Assembly (NCBI GenBank): GCA_037367355.1
Contig: CM074698.1
Span: 2,418,001 to 2,482,000 of the forward strand
Source of the DNA: Neoscytalidium dimidiatum
Taxonomy: Eukaryota; Ascomycota; Dothideomycetes; Botryosphaeriales; Botryosphaeriaceae
Direction of reading: 5' to 3'
DNA: 64,000 nt
Below the pieces are notes generated by a model that was not told where the DNA came from, searched no databases, and was given only the letters and a program-made list of their open reading frames with translations. Of this stretch, positions 19,866 to 31,069 are shown piece by piece; position 1 is the stretch's first letter, and each line of letters opens with the position of its first letter. Made by a program: the position numbers and the translations under genes.

Positions 19866-21400
19866 AGCACGAGAGTGGAGGGGGTTGTTTTATAAACATA
19901 TGAGTCTGGTTGGAGACGAGCATTCTTAGGGAAATGCTCCGGCTGGTTAGCTGATTGTTTTGGCAAGGTGTGTTGGTGCTTGATAACGGTATGGTTTTGG
20001 GCTTTGTTGGGTTCTCGGTCTGTTGTGGCAATTGCGGTGTTTATGCGTTTATTGAATTATCGGGTATGCCCCAGTCGTGTTTCCTGTAATTATAGACCGC
20101 TAGCAGGTAGTACTGAATGCTATATTCATTCGTAAAATTGGCTGTGGCACTTACAAAGCTGCGTGAAGAAATAAGCGCACAGTTGGTAGTCGAAGATATA
20201 TGACTATTAGTACATTATAACAGAGCTCCCACATTTTTGTTTATCGACATTTAAAGCAGCCACCCGGGAATAAATCCGTATAAGGATAGTATACGCTACG
20301 CGTAGAAAGCTATTCAAGTATTCTATTCAATGTCCTATGGTTTGCAGAGTCGCTTCTTTCTGTTATTCGATGAGCCCAGGCCAGATGGATATTGCTAAGA
20401 TGGGAAGAACTCGGTAGTAGATTTTAGTATGCTGGTTGAAGTCTTCTCAAGCCACAGATCACCAGATTTGCGCATTCGAATCACCGGAACACGGTAAGAA
20501 ATGTCTTGCCGTAGCTCAACAGCACACTGTTTGCCTTGCTAAAAAAAAAAAGGTTAAAAAGCGCTATTCCATAATAGGTAATGTAATTGTTTGTAAAGCA
20601 CACGGAACAGACATTACCAACCAAATAAGGCACCGACAAAGATTGTAGCTACAAAGTACAACTTTTTGATTATTATACATTACAGAAAGCGGTTGTCGTT
20701 GAGCGTGACATGAATTGTTCCAGGAGTATCCACCAACGTGAACGTGGAGGAGCGTGCGGACGACGCGTGACGTAATGCCCGATGCCGGACACCTTGAGGT
20801 CTGCAGAAGCAGCATGATCGGACATGCGATGTGGAGACAGAGCAGGAAGCGGCATGTGTCAATGAGCGCAACGTGACAGCGCAGCTGCACGCGTCACAGC
20901 GATGTCGGGATGAGGCTCGCAATTGCCTGGCGGAGGCCACAGCGCGTGTGGCTTCCTAATCGTTACAGGGGTATATTTTCGCTATAGTACCCAGTTAAAA
21001 CGCGTGAATACCATGAGCTAAGCACACCCTGGCCAGTCAAACACTTTCAAGCATATGATACTGCCTTTTGTAATTAGAACGGATCTGTAAAAGTCCTCTC
21101 CCAACTTCAGCCGAGGGAATTCGTTCATAAATCGCTGACAAAGCGTGCACGTGCCGGAGACGGGCCATCCACCCGCAGCGCGATTCTTCGAGGGCCTCTG
21201 GTCGCGTCACGCAAAACATAGACGCGTCGGACGCGCCCTTCAAAAACCACTCTCCGCCGCCGCGTCTTCCTCCCGACCACCACTCTCCTCCCACACCAGA
21301 ACTTCCTTGTGATACCCCCACCCCCGTCCAGCGCTTCTTCTATCTATTCCTGGTTCAGCGGGCCTACTAGGAGAACAACGAAGCGTAGCTTGTCGCCACA
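19866..21400. other. intergenic region with the RNR1 promoter
   Basis: About 1.5 kb between the charged protein and the RNR large subunit. The left part is AT-rich and without genes. The right part (about 20760-21230) carries four ACGCGT hexamers, described separately. The final 100 nt are CT-rich, resembling the RNR1 leader. Confidence 0.55.
20763..21227. promoter_or_regulatory. cluster of four ACGCGT (MluI cell-cycle box) motifs upstream of RNR1
   Basis: ACGCGT occurs at 20763-20768, 20889-20894, 21000-21005 and 21222-21227, that is 174 to 633 nt before the RNR1 ATG. In yeasts this hexamer is the MCB element bound by MBF (Mbp1-Swi6 or Cdc10 complexes), which switches on ribonucleotide reductase and other S-phase genes at G1/S. 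The hexamer is self-complementary, so strand is not meaningful. Binding here is inferred. Confidence 0.6.
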
Positions 21401-24400
21401 ATGTTCGTCTTCAAGCGCGGTATGTATACCTTCCTGCCCTCCATACCTGGCCGTGTACCACTACGTCAGGCACAGAGCTAATACGTGCACGTCTCTACAG
21501 ACGGACGCAAGGAGCGTGTCCAATTCGACAAGATCACTGCCCGCGTGTCGAGGTTGTGTTATGGTCTCGACCCAGAGCATGTCGACCCCGCTACTATCAC
21601 CCAGAAGGTCATCTGTAAGGATGCCGATCTCATAGCTAATTAAGAGCTCCCTCGCACACAACCAGAATGCTAATGTCGTTCTCTACTAGCTGGTGTATAC
21701 CAGGGCGTGTCAACAATTGAGTTGGACAACCTGGTGAGTATCTGCAACTTACTAAAGAGTCATGAACATCAAAGCTAACTATCGCTCAACCAGGCCGCTG
21801 AGACAGCTGGTAAGCTGGATTTCGAGAGGTGCTTCGATCGACGCTTGACTGACGGCCTCTAGCCTACATGACCGTTACACATCCCGACTACGCCATCCTT
21901 GCTGCCCGTATCGCCGTGTCGAACCTACACAAGCAGACCAAGAAGCAGTTCTCGGCTGTCATTGCCGACCTCTACAACTATGTCAACCCCAAGAATAGGA
22001 AGCATTCTCCTATGATATCCAAGGAGACATTCGAAACGGTCATGAAGCACGCTGAGGAGCTCAACTCCGCTATCGTCTACGATCGCGACTTCCAGTATCA
22101 ATACTTCGGTTTCAAGACTCTAGAGAGGTCATACCTTCTCCGCATTGATGGAAAGGTTGCCGAGAGGCCGCAGCAGATGATCATGCGCGTGGCTGTTGGT
22201 ATTCATGGCGAGGACATCGAGAAGGCCATTGAGACCTACAATCTCATGTCTCTCAAGTACTTTACCCACGCTTCGCCCAGTAAGCAACCCTGCGTTGGTG
22301 GCTATGGCAACTCGGACTGACTCATGCAACAGCTCTCTTCAACGCTGGTACCCCTAAGCCCCAGCTTGCTTCCTGTTTCCTTATCGACATGAAGGAGGAC
22401 AGCATCGAAGGCATCTACGACACCCTCAAGACCTGTGCTATGATTTCTAAGACTGCTGGTGGTATTGGTCTGAACGTCCACCGTATTCGCGCCACTGGCA
22501 GTTACATCGCCGGCACCAACGGCACCAGCAACGGCCTGATTCCCATGCTGCGCGTGTACAATAACACTGCCCGCTATGTTGACCAGGGCGGCAACAAGCG
22601 ACCTGGTGCTTTCGCCATTTACCTCGAACCGTGGCATGCGGATGTCTTCAGCTTTCTCGACCTCCGCAAGAACCATGGAAAGGAAGAGGTCCGCGCCCGT
22701 GACCTTTTCTACGCTCTCTGGATTCCTGATCTCTTCATGAAGCGTGTTGAGCAGAACGGCACCTGGACCCTGATGTGCCCCAACGAGTGCCCCGGTCTTG
22801 CTGACGTCTACGGTGAGGAGTTCGAGGCTCTTTACGAGCAGTATGAGCAGGAGGGTCGTGGCCGCGAGACTGTCCGCGCTCAGAAACTCTGGTACGCTAT
22901 TCTTGAGGCCCAGGTTGAGACCGGCAACCCTTTCATGCTTTACAAGGACCACTGCAATCGCAAGAGCAACCAGAAGAACCTGGGCACTATTCGCAGCTCT
23001 AACCTTTGCTGTGAGATCGTCGAGTATACTGCTCCTGACGAGGTCGCTGTCTGCAACCTCGCGTCTTTGGCTCTCCCTACCTTCGTCGATGTTGAGGAAG
23101 GCGTCTACGACTTCAAGAAACTTCACGAGGTCACCCAGGTGCTGGTCAAGAACTTGAACAAGATTATCGACATCAACCACTATCCTGTCCCTGAGGCCAG
23201 GAAGAGCAACATGCGCCACCGCCCTATTGCTGTCGGTGTCAATGGTCTTGCTGACGCTTTCCTGGCTCTCCGTATGCCTTTCGACTCTCCTGAGGCTAAG
23301 CTTCTCAATATTCAGATCTTTGAGACTATCTACCACGCTGCCCTCACTGCTTCCATCGAGCTTGCCAAGAGAGACGGCCCGTACGAGACTTTCCAGGGCA
23401 GCCCTGCTTCCCAAGGCATTCTTCAGTACGACATGTGGAACAAGACGCCCACTGACCTCTGGGATTGGGATAGCTTGAAAGCGGAGATCGCTCAGCACGG
23501 CATCCGCAACTCCCTGCTCGTTGCTCCCATGCCTACTGCGTCAACCAGTCAGATCCTCGGCTTCAACGAGTGCTTCGAGCCTTACACCTCAAACATCTAC
23601 TCTCGCCGTGTCCTGGCTGGCGAGTTCCAGGTCGTGAACCCCTGGCTCCTGAAGGATTTGGTCGACCTGGGACTCTGGTCTGACCAAATGAAGAACCGCA
23701 TCATCGCTTCGAACGGTTCGATCCAACAAATTCCTAATATTCCTGACGATATCAAGGCCCTTTACAAGACTGTCTGGGAGCTCTCTCAGCGCACCATCGT
23801 CCAGATGGCTGCCGACCGTGGTGCCTTCATTGATCAGTCGCAGTCTCTCAATATTCACATGAAGGACCCTACGATGGGCAAGATCACCTCTATGCACTTC
23901 GCTGGCTGGAAGCTTGGTCTTAAGACCGGCATGTACTACCTCCGTACCCAAGCTGCCGCAGCTCCTATTCAGTTCACAGTCGACCAAGAGGCTCTTAAGG
24001 TCGCCGACACAAACGTCGCTCGTACTCAGAAGCGCCGCACACTTGGCACTGCTGGTTACCAGAGTGCTTCAGTCCCCCGTCCTATGTACGCTCAGAAGTC
24101 GGAATCGCCTGGCCCGAACGGCGTGCCGACTCCTTCCTCCACTCCACCTCTCCCCACTACCCCTTCTAAGGAGAGGAAGATCAATCCGATGACGCCTAGG
24201 AAGGATGCCATTACGGCTCCTGAGTTCAAGGCTGATGTGGAGGACGGCGACAGCCCTAAACTACTTTCCACCAACCCTGACGGCGTAGTCCCAAAGGAGG
24301 AGGAGCTGCCCTCGGCCCAGCACCCCAAGGAGCTCCAGGATGAGGACAAGGAGAAGGAATCGGATGAGCGTGATGGTGACATCTACGCCGATGCTGTACT

Positions 24401-24449
24401 GCAGTGCAGCATCGAGAACAAGGAGGCTTGCATCATGTGCAGCGGTTAA
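21401..24449 (+). CDS. RNR1: ribonucleoside-diphosphate reductase large subunit (class Ia)
   Basis: Reduces ribonucleoside diphosphates to deoxy forms for DNA synthesis, with a small radical-bearing subunit. Exons 21401-21419, 21501-21614, 21690-21733, 21794-21809, 21863-22279 and 22333-24449, 908 aa. The N-terminus ([18 protein letters not shown]) starts the ATP-cone allosteric domain. Active-site cysteines are visible at residue 218 (in PQLASCFL), about 429 (NLCCEIVEY) and about 444 (AVCNLASL). Also seen are [19 protein letters not shown] and [19 protein letters not shown]. The C-terminal redox pair is in ACIMCSG at the very end. Between the catalytic core and this tail is a Pro/Ser-rich linker. 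Five introns crowd the first 950 nt, with exons as short as 16 nt. Long open frames on the opposite strand are shadows. Confidence 0.97.
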
Positions 24450-25935
24450 GTAATTAAAAGGTGCATCGGACGACAGTAACATGGGCGGTTGCATTGAACG
24501 GTTAATGGTCCCGGATGGTTCTCTTGGGTAAGGTTAAGGTTCAACGGCGTTATGGGTGGTCTGCTGCCTCTCTTTGTACGATCAGATACTACATCTTATT
24601 AGATAGTGACCTGCGCTTCTCGCATCGAATTGACGCGTCAAAATCCGTCACAGGGCCTTCCTTTATTTGTGCACGCAGTGTTCGGCTCAATGATCACTGC
24701 TTTGTTCTTGGTTTACTATCGCTTATAAAAGTAGATGATAATTCGAACCTTAAGTCGAACCCGAACGCTTCCTTGAACCGGACTGGAATCAAGGTGAAGA
24801 ATGACGAGATTGAAGGACACATCCAGACACTAGAGCAATCTTAAACAGCCAAGGTCAACAGGCGTGAAGGAGGTTTCCGTTACGCTAAATTCACCTTTTC
24901 ACGCTTCTCATTCTCAGATCTCATTCGCTTTTGCCTTCCCTTTGTAGCAGCTCTTCTCTTGTCTTCCTCCATCTTCCCATCACTACAGCCTACAAGATAT
25001 CTTTCGATAGCAGCTGTGGGACTATCCGAGGCAAACTTTTATACTTATGGCGCTAGTCACTTGCCTGTCCACAGTAACCTCGGTAGCAAATGTTCCTTCC
25101 ATGCATCATTACAGTGTGACCCGTTGCAGGAGGCTGAAATGCCGGCGGTCGGTTCCATATATCACGTCCGGTTTGCCATCATTCTTTCTGCAGCGCCGTC
25201 CTGGAGAGCTTGTCGAGCCAGGCAAGATGCTTGTTCCCAGATTATACTTCAGTGTGTTGATTCGAGACTGCCTTTCTTACCAGAGGGCGTTTAGGTAATC
25301 AGTAGTGTCAAGCCGATAGACGAATTTGGCGTCGGTTGTTGGGTTACCAGATGCTGGATGCCTACACTATCAAGCGTGTCTTGATGGCTTGGAAGGAGAA
25401 GATACAATACACTTAGTAAGCTGTCCATATGGTATAGACGATCTTAGTGTCCAGGTGCGTGGGCTGGGCATCCGAAAGAAGTTTGGGGACTAAGCAGTGG
25501 TCTTCACCGGCCTTCCAGTTGTCCTTCGTACTTGAATATTCAGGACAGATCGTTTTACGAGGATTTGAATGCTGATTCCCATTTCCTCGGCCCGTCTGCT
25601 CTATAGATGGGCCGTTCCTATGAGCCAAATTAGTGACCTTGTCTCTGATGTGAAGCTGAACAGACTCGAAGGCAAAAACGGCATAAATCCGCCAAATTTA
25701 AAAGTGTGGAGTAATTTCAGCTTCTGAAGGAAATACTTTCCTTCCAGTCCTCATATTCTCCACAGTCGCACGTGGAAAAAGCCGAGTAGCAAAGAGCGTT
25801 CATCCAAAGGGCCCAAGAGATGGAGCAAGCCTGTTCTCCCGTTGCCAAATTGCCCTCGCACGTAAGTGACGACCTGAAACCCGAGAAAGGAGGCCGGAAT
25901 CAAGTAGCCATTTCAGCCACGAACATGTTGGCACT
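24450..25935. other. intergenic region
   Basis: Downstream of RNR1. Only short, unconvincing open frames on either strand. One further ACGCGT occurs near 24631, beyond the RNR1 stop. No RNA gene or repeat is recognised. Confidence 0.5.
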
Positions 25936-26424
25936 TCAAATGTTCACGACCAGAGTGCTCGTAAGAATTCCGCTCGGGAGCACGAAATCGGCTATCCCCC
26001 CAGGCTCGATGGTTAACGCGCCTGATAAGAATACATTGGCCGCTAAAGGTAAGAATCTGAAGTGTTGCGGTGCATCTCTGGCTTCTTGGTGTTCTTTATG
26101 AATATTCATATTTGTGTTTCCGTTGCAAACGTGGCGTATTCGCATCCACGGATTGAAGCGGTCATCAGAACGCGCGCGATAGTTGAAGTAATAGTGAATG
26201 ATTCTTCTCTGATGGCATTTCTGACATATTCTGGTATTTCCAGGCGGACACATTGGATGACGCCTTCTGTAATCACCAGGGTATCTCAAAATGGCTAGGG
26301 CTAGGCGGTAGTCTGAAGGGGCGACTTGATCGAGATACGCATGATCATGTTCCTGGAGCTCCATTATGAAAAGCGTCAACCGTATTTGCGAAAAGATGGA
26401 TATGAGATCATAGGCAGCATTCAT
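25936..26424 (-). CDS. doubtful small gene with CxxC motif
   Basis: Open frame of 162 codons from an ATG at 26424 (the frame continues to a GTG at 26445). It contains a possible zinc-binding stretch: ICQKCHQRR, followed about 30 residues later by RIRHVCNGN. The rest has no recognised domain and could include unspliced intron. The opposite strand holds a shorter frame. Not recognised; it may be a lineage-specific or decayed gene, or chance. Start and end are both uncertain. Confidence 0.28.
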   Translation of the reverse strand: MNAAYDLISIFSQIRLTLFIMELQEHDHAYLDQVAPSDYRLALAILRYPGDYRRRHPMCPPGNTRICQKCHQRRIIHYYFNYRARSDDRFNPWMRIRHVCNGNTNMNIHKEHQEARDAPQHFRFLPLAANVFLSGALTIEPGGIADFVLPSGILTSTLVVNI

Positions 26425-26636
26425 ATTGCAAAGGCCGACAGACACGCGCCAGATGAGGCTCCTACGAAAGAGCTTAACATTTTAGATCATTAAATTGTCT
26501 TGATTAAGCCTTCCGTGGCTATGCACCAATAGAGCCTTAATTTAATGCCTAGTTGCTCAGGAACATGAACCACCCATTTTCACATGCCTAACTCTATGAA
26601 CGCCAATGATGCTGTAATGTATACCACAGGATATCC
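26425..26636. other. short spacer
   Basis: AT-rich spacer between the doubtful small frame and the end of the PHF5A gene. Nothing is recognised. Confidence 0.4.
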
Positions 26637-27072
26637 TCAATGATTCCGGAAATTCTTCTTTTGGTAGAATAAGTCTGTCCTTGAACTTCCTAAGTTGATG
26701 ATCTTAGGGCAGCCGTCGCGGTCTTTTTCCAGGCGCGTGCATTCGAAGCAGTAGAAAGCGTCGGAGATACCCTGCGTGGATCTGTCAGTAAGAGTCCCCG
26801 GCAGAGTAGCATTGGAATATAACTCACTTCGCCGCCGCATACGACGCACTTGTTCTGGTAGTTGCCGAAGGAGCACTCATCGCAGATGCGGACGAGGGTG
26901 GTTGGGCGCACGTAGCTGTCGCAGACGGGGCATTTGCCATCACACTTGTCGCAGAGGCGGCCGATGGCAATTCCGGGCTGCTTCCGGCACATTACCAAGT
27001 CACTGGAGCACGTTAGTGTTGCTACCGGGTTGGAGACGAGGCGGCGAGAACTTACGGATGATGGCGCGACAT
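26637..27072 (-). CDS. RDS3: PHF5A/Rds3/Ini1 family SF3b spliceosome subunit
   Basis: Small zinc-knot subunit of the SF3b complex of U2 snRNP, needed for branch-point recognition. Exons on the minus strand: 27072-27056, 27002-26828 and 26771-26637, 108 aa, close to the family's roughly 110. The sequence is almost all CxxC knots: [31 protein letters not shown] and [18 protein letters not shown], ending [12 protein letters not shown]. First exon is 17 nt (MSRHH plus CC). Both introns are short (53 and 56 nt) with GTAAG and GTGAG donors. Nuclear. It shares a 372-nt divergent promoter region with the pinin-domain gene, another splicing-linked factor. Confidence 0.95.
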
Positions 27073-27444
27073 GTTGGTTGTGGCAGAGGGCTCGCAAGAA
27101 CAGGAGGTTGTTGGTTGTAGATAGTGGGCAGTGGGTAGAACACGAGAGTCGAAGGGCTATACAGCTGCACTGGAGATGCTGTGGCGGTTGAGTTTGCTGA
27201 CCAAAGACGCGGCAACACCTTCGATGCTTTTCGAGCGCGCGCTGAATGGGATTGATAAGATTAGATGAGCTTAGGAAGCTCGGATCACGTCGGGCCGGAC
27301 CGCGCATCACAGCAGAACGGCTTCGCAATCGCCGACGCGCTCCGTTTGCGCCGCCAATCGCTGTTCCACTATTGCATATCTGCACTACATCCCACCTGTC
27401 TCGCCGTTCAGACCTCGCGCCTGGCCTCGCTCCAGCTGAAAGCC
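27073..27444. promoter_or_regulatory. bidirectional promoter region between PHF5A and pinin genes
   Basis: The 372 nt between the two start codons must hold both core promoters unless the leaders overlap. A CCAAT pentamer occurs at about 27354-27358 (in GCCGCCAATCG), and no TATA box is evident on either strand. This composition is common for divergent housekeeping pairs. Confidence 0.55.
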
Positions 27445-28531
27445 ATGGCAGATGACGAACCGTGAGTGATTCCGCACGGTCCGCCCCCTCGATACCAGCT
27501 CACCCCGCTTTCTCAGTGTCGTCGCCTCGGCGGTCGTCGTTCCAGAGAGCTCCGAGCCAGCCTCGCCGCGCGGAAATCCCCAGAAACGCAGGCAGTCCTC
27601 CGTCTCCGAGGCCGGTAGCAAGCGCCCTCGCTTGAGCATAGACAACACCATCAATGACTCTCAGGATGCCCCGCGCCACCAAGATGATTCGTCAACAGAC
27701 CGCCGTGTCGACCGTCGTAGGAGTGGAGCTTTGGAGGAACGAAAGCGCGGACAGCGTCTATTTGGCGCGCTGCTCGGCACGCTCTCTCAGAGCTCATCGA
27801 CAGCCGCCCAGCGTCGGCGTGCTGATATTGAGAAAAAGCAGCAGGAGAAATTGAAGCTCCAGGCACAAGAATTCGACCAGAGGAAGAAACAGCGTCTTGA
27901 GGAGCTTATGGTTATCAGGCGCCGCGAGCAGAAGAAGTTTGACGAGCAGACGGTAAACTTATATGCGCTCGTTAGGGAATCCCAACGCCGCTGACCCGTA
28001 CCTTAGATGCGCATCCGCCACTCCAACATGCTCGCACAGGCGCACTTTCTCCAGACCAAGACTGAGCCCAGGCTTGTAAGTCCCTAGATTTTCTCATAGT
28101 TCAGACCATTTCGCTGACTAGCTCAGTACTACAAGCCGTGGGAGTTGCGCCCAGAGGAAGAAGACACCATTAAAGCTCAAATCGAGGAAGTCGAAACAAC
28201 CATCGAAAAGGAACTCGCGGACTTCGAGAGACAGAAAGGCATCGATCAGGGAGAGGAACAGCATTACAAGGATGAGACAGTACAAAAGGACGAACAGACT
28301 GAGGCTCAAAAGGCTGGGGACATGGTGGGTTCAGAGAAAGCCAATGAGCCTCCCAAATCTCCTCGAGAGCAAGATAACATGAACAGTGATGACCAGGTAA
28401 AGCCCAACTCGCCAAAGGACACCCAGGAAAACGGACAATCTCCTAAGGATCACGACGCCAAAGCTAAAGAGCACAATGACGACCATGGCGAGGAAGTTCT
28501 TGAAGCGGAGGAGGATACTGTAATATACTAA
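27445..28531 (+). CDS. pinin/SDK/memA domain protein
   Basis: Exons 27445-27461, 27517-27952, 28007-28075 and 28127-28531, 308 aa. Residues about 60-170 form the pinin/SDK/memA domain: [20 protein letters not shown], a long basic helix ([20 protein letters not shown] and on), then [13 protein letters not shown], the family's conserved aromatic end. The N-terminus has a basic nuclear-type stretch (KRRQ...KRPR). The tail is acidic and Gln/Asp/Lys-rich, likely disordered. In animals pinin is an exon-junction/splicing-associated nuclear protein; the fungal role is less studied. The first exon is 17 nt and splits a Pro codon as CC|T, exactly like the head-to-head PHF5A gene. Confidence 0.88.
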
Positions 28532-29609
28532 CCTCAGCGGTACTACGTGCTTCTTTACTGCTCTCGTGTGGTCTTGTTCCCAGCATCTTTGGAGCATTCG
28601 CTCTATATTCATGATACCATCTCTTCAGTAATTCTTTGAAAAGCGGCGGATGCGGGAAAAAATGGGCTCGGGTTGAGGGTTTTTAAGGTAGCTTCTACAT
28701 GCGCGCCAATGCACTACGGGTGGCGTCCGAAATTTCGGAGACCCCAATAAGCATGCTAGAAGAGTCGAGGCGGGGAGGATTATCAATATGATCGTGGATA
28801 CCTTAAATTCTGCTAATACGAGAATTATCAGTAGAAATTTGCGCAGCCATATATTCTTTAGTATTTGTAACACGAGGACAGCGCTCATACAATAACTGAT
28901 TCCGTGCAGGCGAAATCCTAGAATCTTGTCGGGAAGTATGTCACCTCCGCAAAGCTGTACCGCAAGCCCCACTTGATATCATGTATCAGGTCATATAGAA
29001 ACTCCCGTCACCATATTTGACCAACGCACAGTTTTCCTCAAAAAGGCCGAGGTCACATCATCTGATGGCCACAGGCTTTGCGGCTTGACTCTCGGACGCT
29101 GTGGGATGCTGACTTCATCCGGTGGTAGCTCCGAGTGTAAGGCCGTGAGGTATGGACCGGTGGATAAGTCCGGCAAGGGTGCCAGGTACGGGCGTAACCA
29201 TAGCGCAAAAACGTAGGGTAGGCTCGACGCGTCGTGCCTTTAGCAGTAAGCGTAACAAGAGAATGCGCTTCACGATATCTATGAGTCTATTTTACACATT
29301 CAGAATAGCCTTAGCAGTGCCATACCTTCAGAAAAAGATTGATTACATGAACAAGTACATATAATGCTGATTAGGTGAACGACACTCCACCCAGAAAGAT
29401 GCCTCGGCTTAAGAAGGTGGAGCAACTCGCACCTACGGCCATGACTTCGTACGCCCGTAATTCACGTCTCAATCGCGCAAGAGCTCCGAGCAACGACAAC
29501 GACCCAGGGGAAGAGAGTGTTAACAGAAACGACGTCACATTATACATCAGGACTATAAAAGCTTGCCAAAATGCCAACGAGATTCTTCTTCGCCGGACAA
29601 TCCTCAAAA
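28532..29609. other. intergenic region upstream of the epoxide hydrolase-like gene
   Basis: About 1.1 kb without convincing coding sequence. The right end holds a TATAAAA at 29554-29560 and an ATG at 29571 that lies too close to the TATA box to be the likely start. Confidence 0.5.
29554..29560 (+). promoter_or_regulatory. TATA box of the epoxide hydrolase-like gene
   Basis: TATAAAA 56 nt upstream of the ATG at 29610 but only 11 nt before the in-frame ATG at 29571. Transcription should begin downstream of 29571, which favours 29610 (context AAAAATGGC) as the translation start. Confidence 0.5.
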
Positions 29610-31069
29610 ATGGCTTCCGCCGTCGCCAAACTCAGCCCCATTTCTGACCCGCGGGTTTCCCACGAGACAGCCGTGCTTAACGGTCGCACCTACCGTATGA
29701 TAATTACTGCGGTCATCCTGCTTCGTTATCGTGCAGAGCTGATACAAGAACATAGATTACATCCTTGGTGTACCTAAGGATGGCCAATTTAAGGCCACTA
29801 TCGTTCTCGTCCGTCTCCACGCCCCCGCTTCACGCCTTGGAGAATGCTCTAGTGACTTATGCAATCGCAGGTCCACGGATGGCCTGACCTGGCATTCGGA
29901 TGGCGCTATCAGATTCCTGCTCTTATCGAGCTGGGCTTCCGCGTTGTGGCGCCTGATATGATGGGTTACGGTGGCACGGTGTGTCTTGCCCACGCCCAAA
30001 GGTTGGATGTATGACTTACAATTCACCGTGCAGGATGCGCCGAGAGTGCCGCCGGAGGACATTTCGCTGTACGGCTTCAAGAGAGCGGCGGATGATATTG
30101 AGGAGTTGGCTCGCCAGCTCGGCGCTCCGAAAATTGTGCTGGGTGGTCACGACTGGTAAGTCATCTTCAGGAGCCCTGAGGTCGTCCTGAAAAGGAAAGA
30201 TCACGGCAAAAAAAGAGAAAAAAAAAAGGAGGAGAAGGAGAAAAGAACGAGAGATGCGGTCAAGATGCTGTCGAATACAAGCATGAAATCCAACCATGGA
30301 AAATTCCAAGTGCTAATTCACCATTGTTATAGGGGTGGAGCTGTGGTTTACCGCGTAGCCCTCTGGAAGCCCGACCTTGTCTCTCACATCTTCGCCATTA
30401 GCACGCCATATTCTCCTCCTTCCAAGCAGTATTTCTCAGTTGAGCAGATAGTTGCTGGACCCCTCCCGCAGTTCAAGTATCAATTGAACCTTGCCAGTGG
30501 CAAGCCCGAAGAAGGTGTCAAGACAAAGGAGGATTTCAAGAAACTGCTTGTCTTCATTACTGGAGGAAAAGGCCCGAATGGCGAGCTATTGTTCAACCCA
30601 TACGAAGGTATCATTCTAGAGAACTTGGGGAAGGTACCAAGGGGCCCTTTAATGTCAGAGGAGGTGAGTTTTTTTTTCCTTTCTGCTATGATTTCCGAAC
30701 GTAGAAGTGAGAGCGGGATTCAGCTGACTCACCCCAAAAAAGGAGCTTGACTACTATGCTGAACAATACGCTCGGAATGGTCTGCATGGTCCTTGTAATT
30801 GGTACCGTACGCGTCGCGTAAACTTCGATGAAGAGCTTGAGCTTCAGGGAGACGGCACGATAAATGTACCCGTACTTTTTATTGCGACCAATAAGGACGC
30901 TGTGCTGAAGCCCGAGATGTCAGCCGGCATGGAAAAGCTCATTCCGAACCTTAGCAGGGCTGCGGTGGACACCAACCATTTCGGCCAGTGGGAGAAGCCA
31001 GCAGAGATCAACGACATCATCAAGCAGTGGGCTGAAGCTGTCGTGTTCGGTGGAAAGAGTGTGCTTTGA
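29610..31069 (+). CDS. epoxide hydrolase-like alpha/beta hydrolase
   Basis: Exons 29610-29694, 29756-29808, 29871-29978, 30034-30155, 30333-30663 and 30743-31069, 341 aa. Soluble epoxide hydrolases open epoxides to diols with a nucleophilic Asp. Landmarks: HGWPD oxyanion-hole motif at residues 48-52, GGHDWGG with nucleophile Asp122, YYAEQYARNGLHG and NWYRTRR in the cap/return region, Asp285 (TNKDAV) and His312 (NHFGQWE) completing the triad. The gene is intron-rich; the fourth intron, 177 nt and purine-rich, is unusually long for this window. The start at 29610 rather than 29571 is chosen from the TATA position. Physiological substrate is unknown; a role in detoxification is only a family-level guess. 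Confidence 0.88.

Noticed and set aside
22302..23498. Long minus-strand open frame of about 398 codons
   Set aside because: It is the complement of the RNR1 catalytic exon; high GC at third positions keeps the opposite strand open. No family resemblance.
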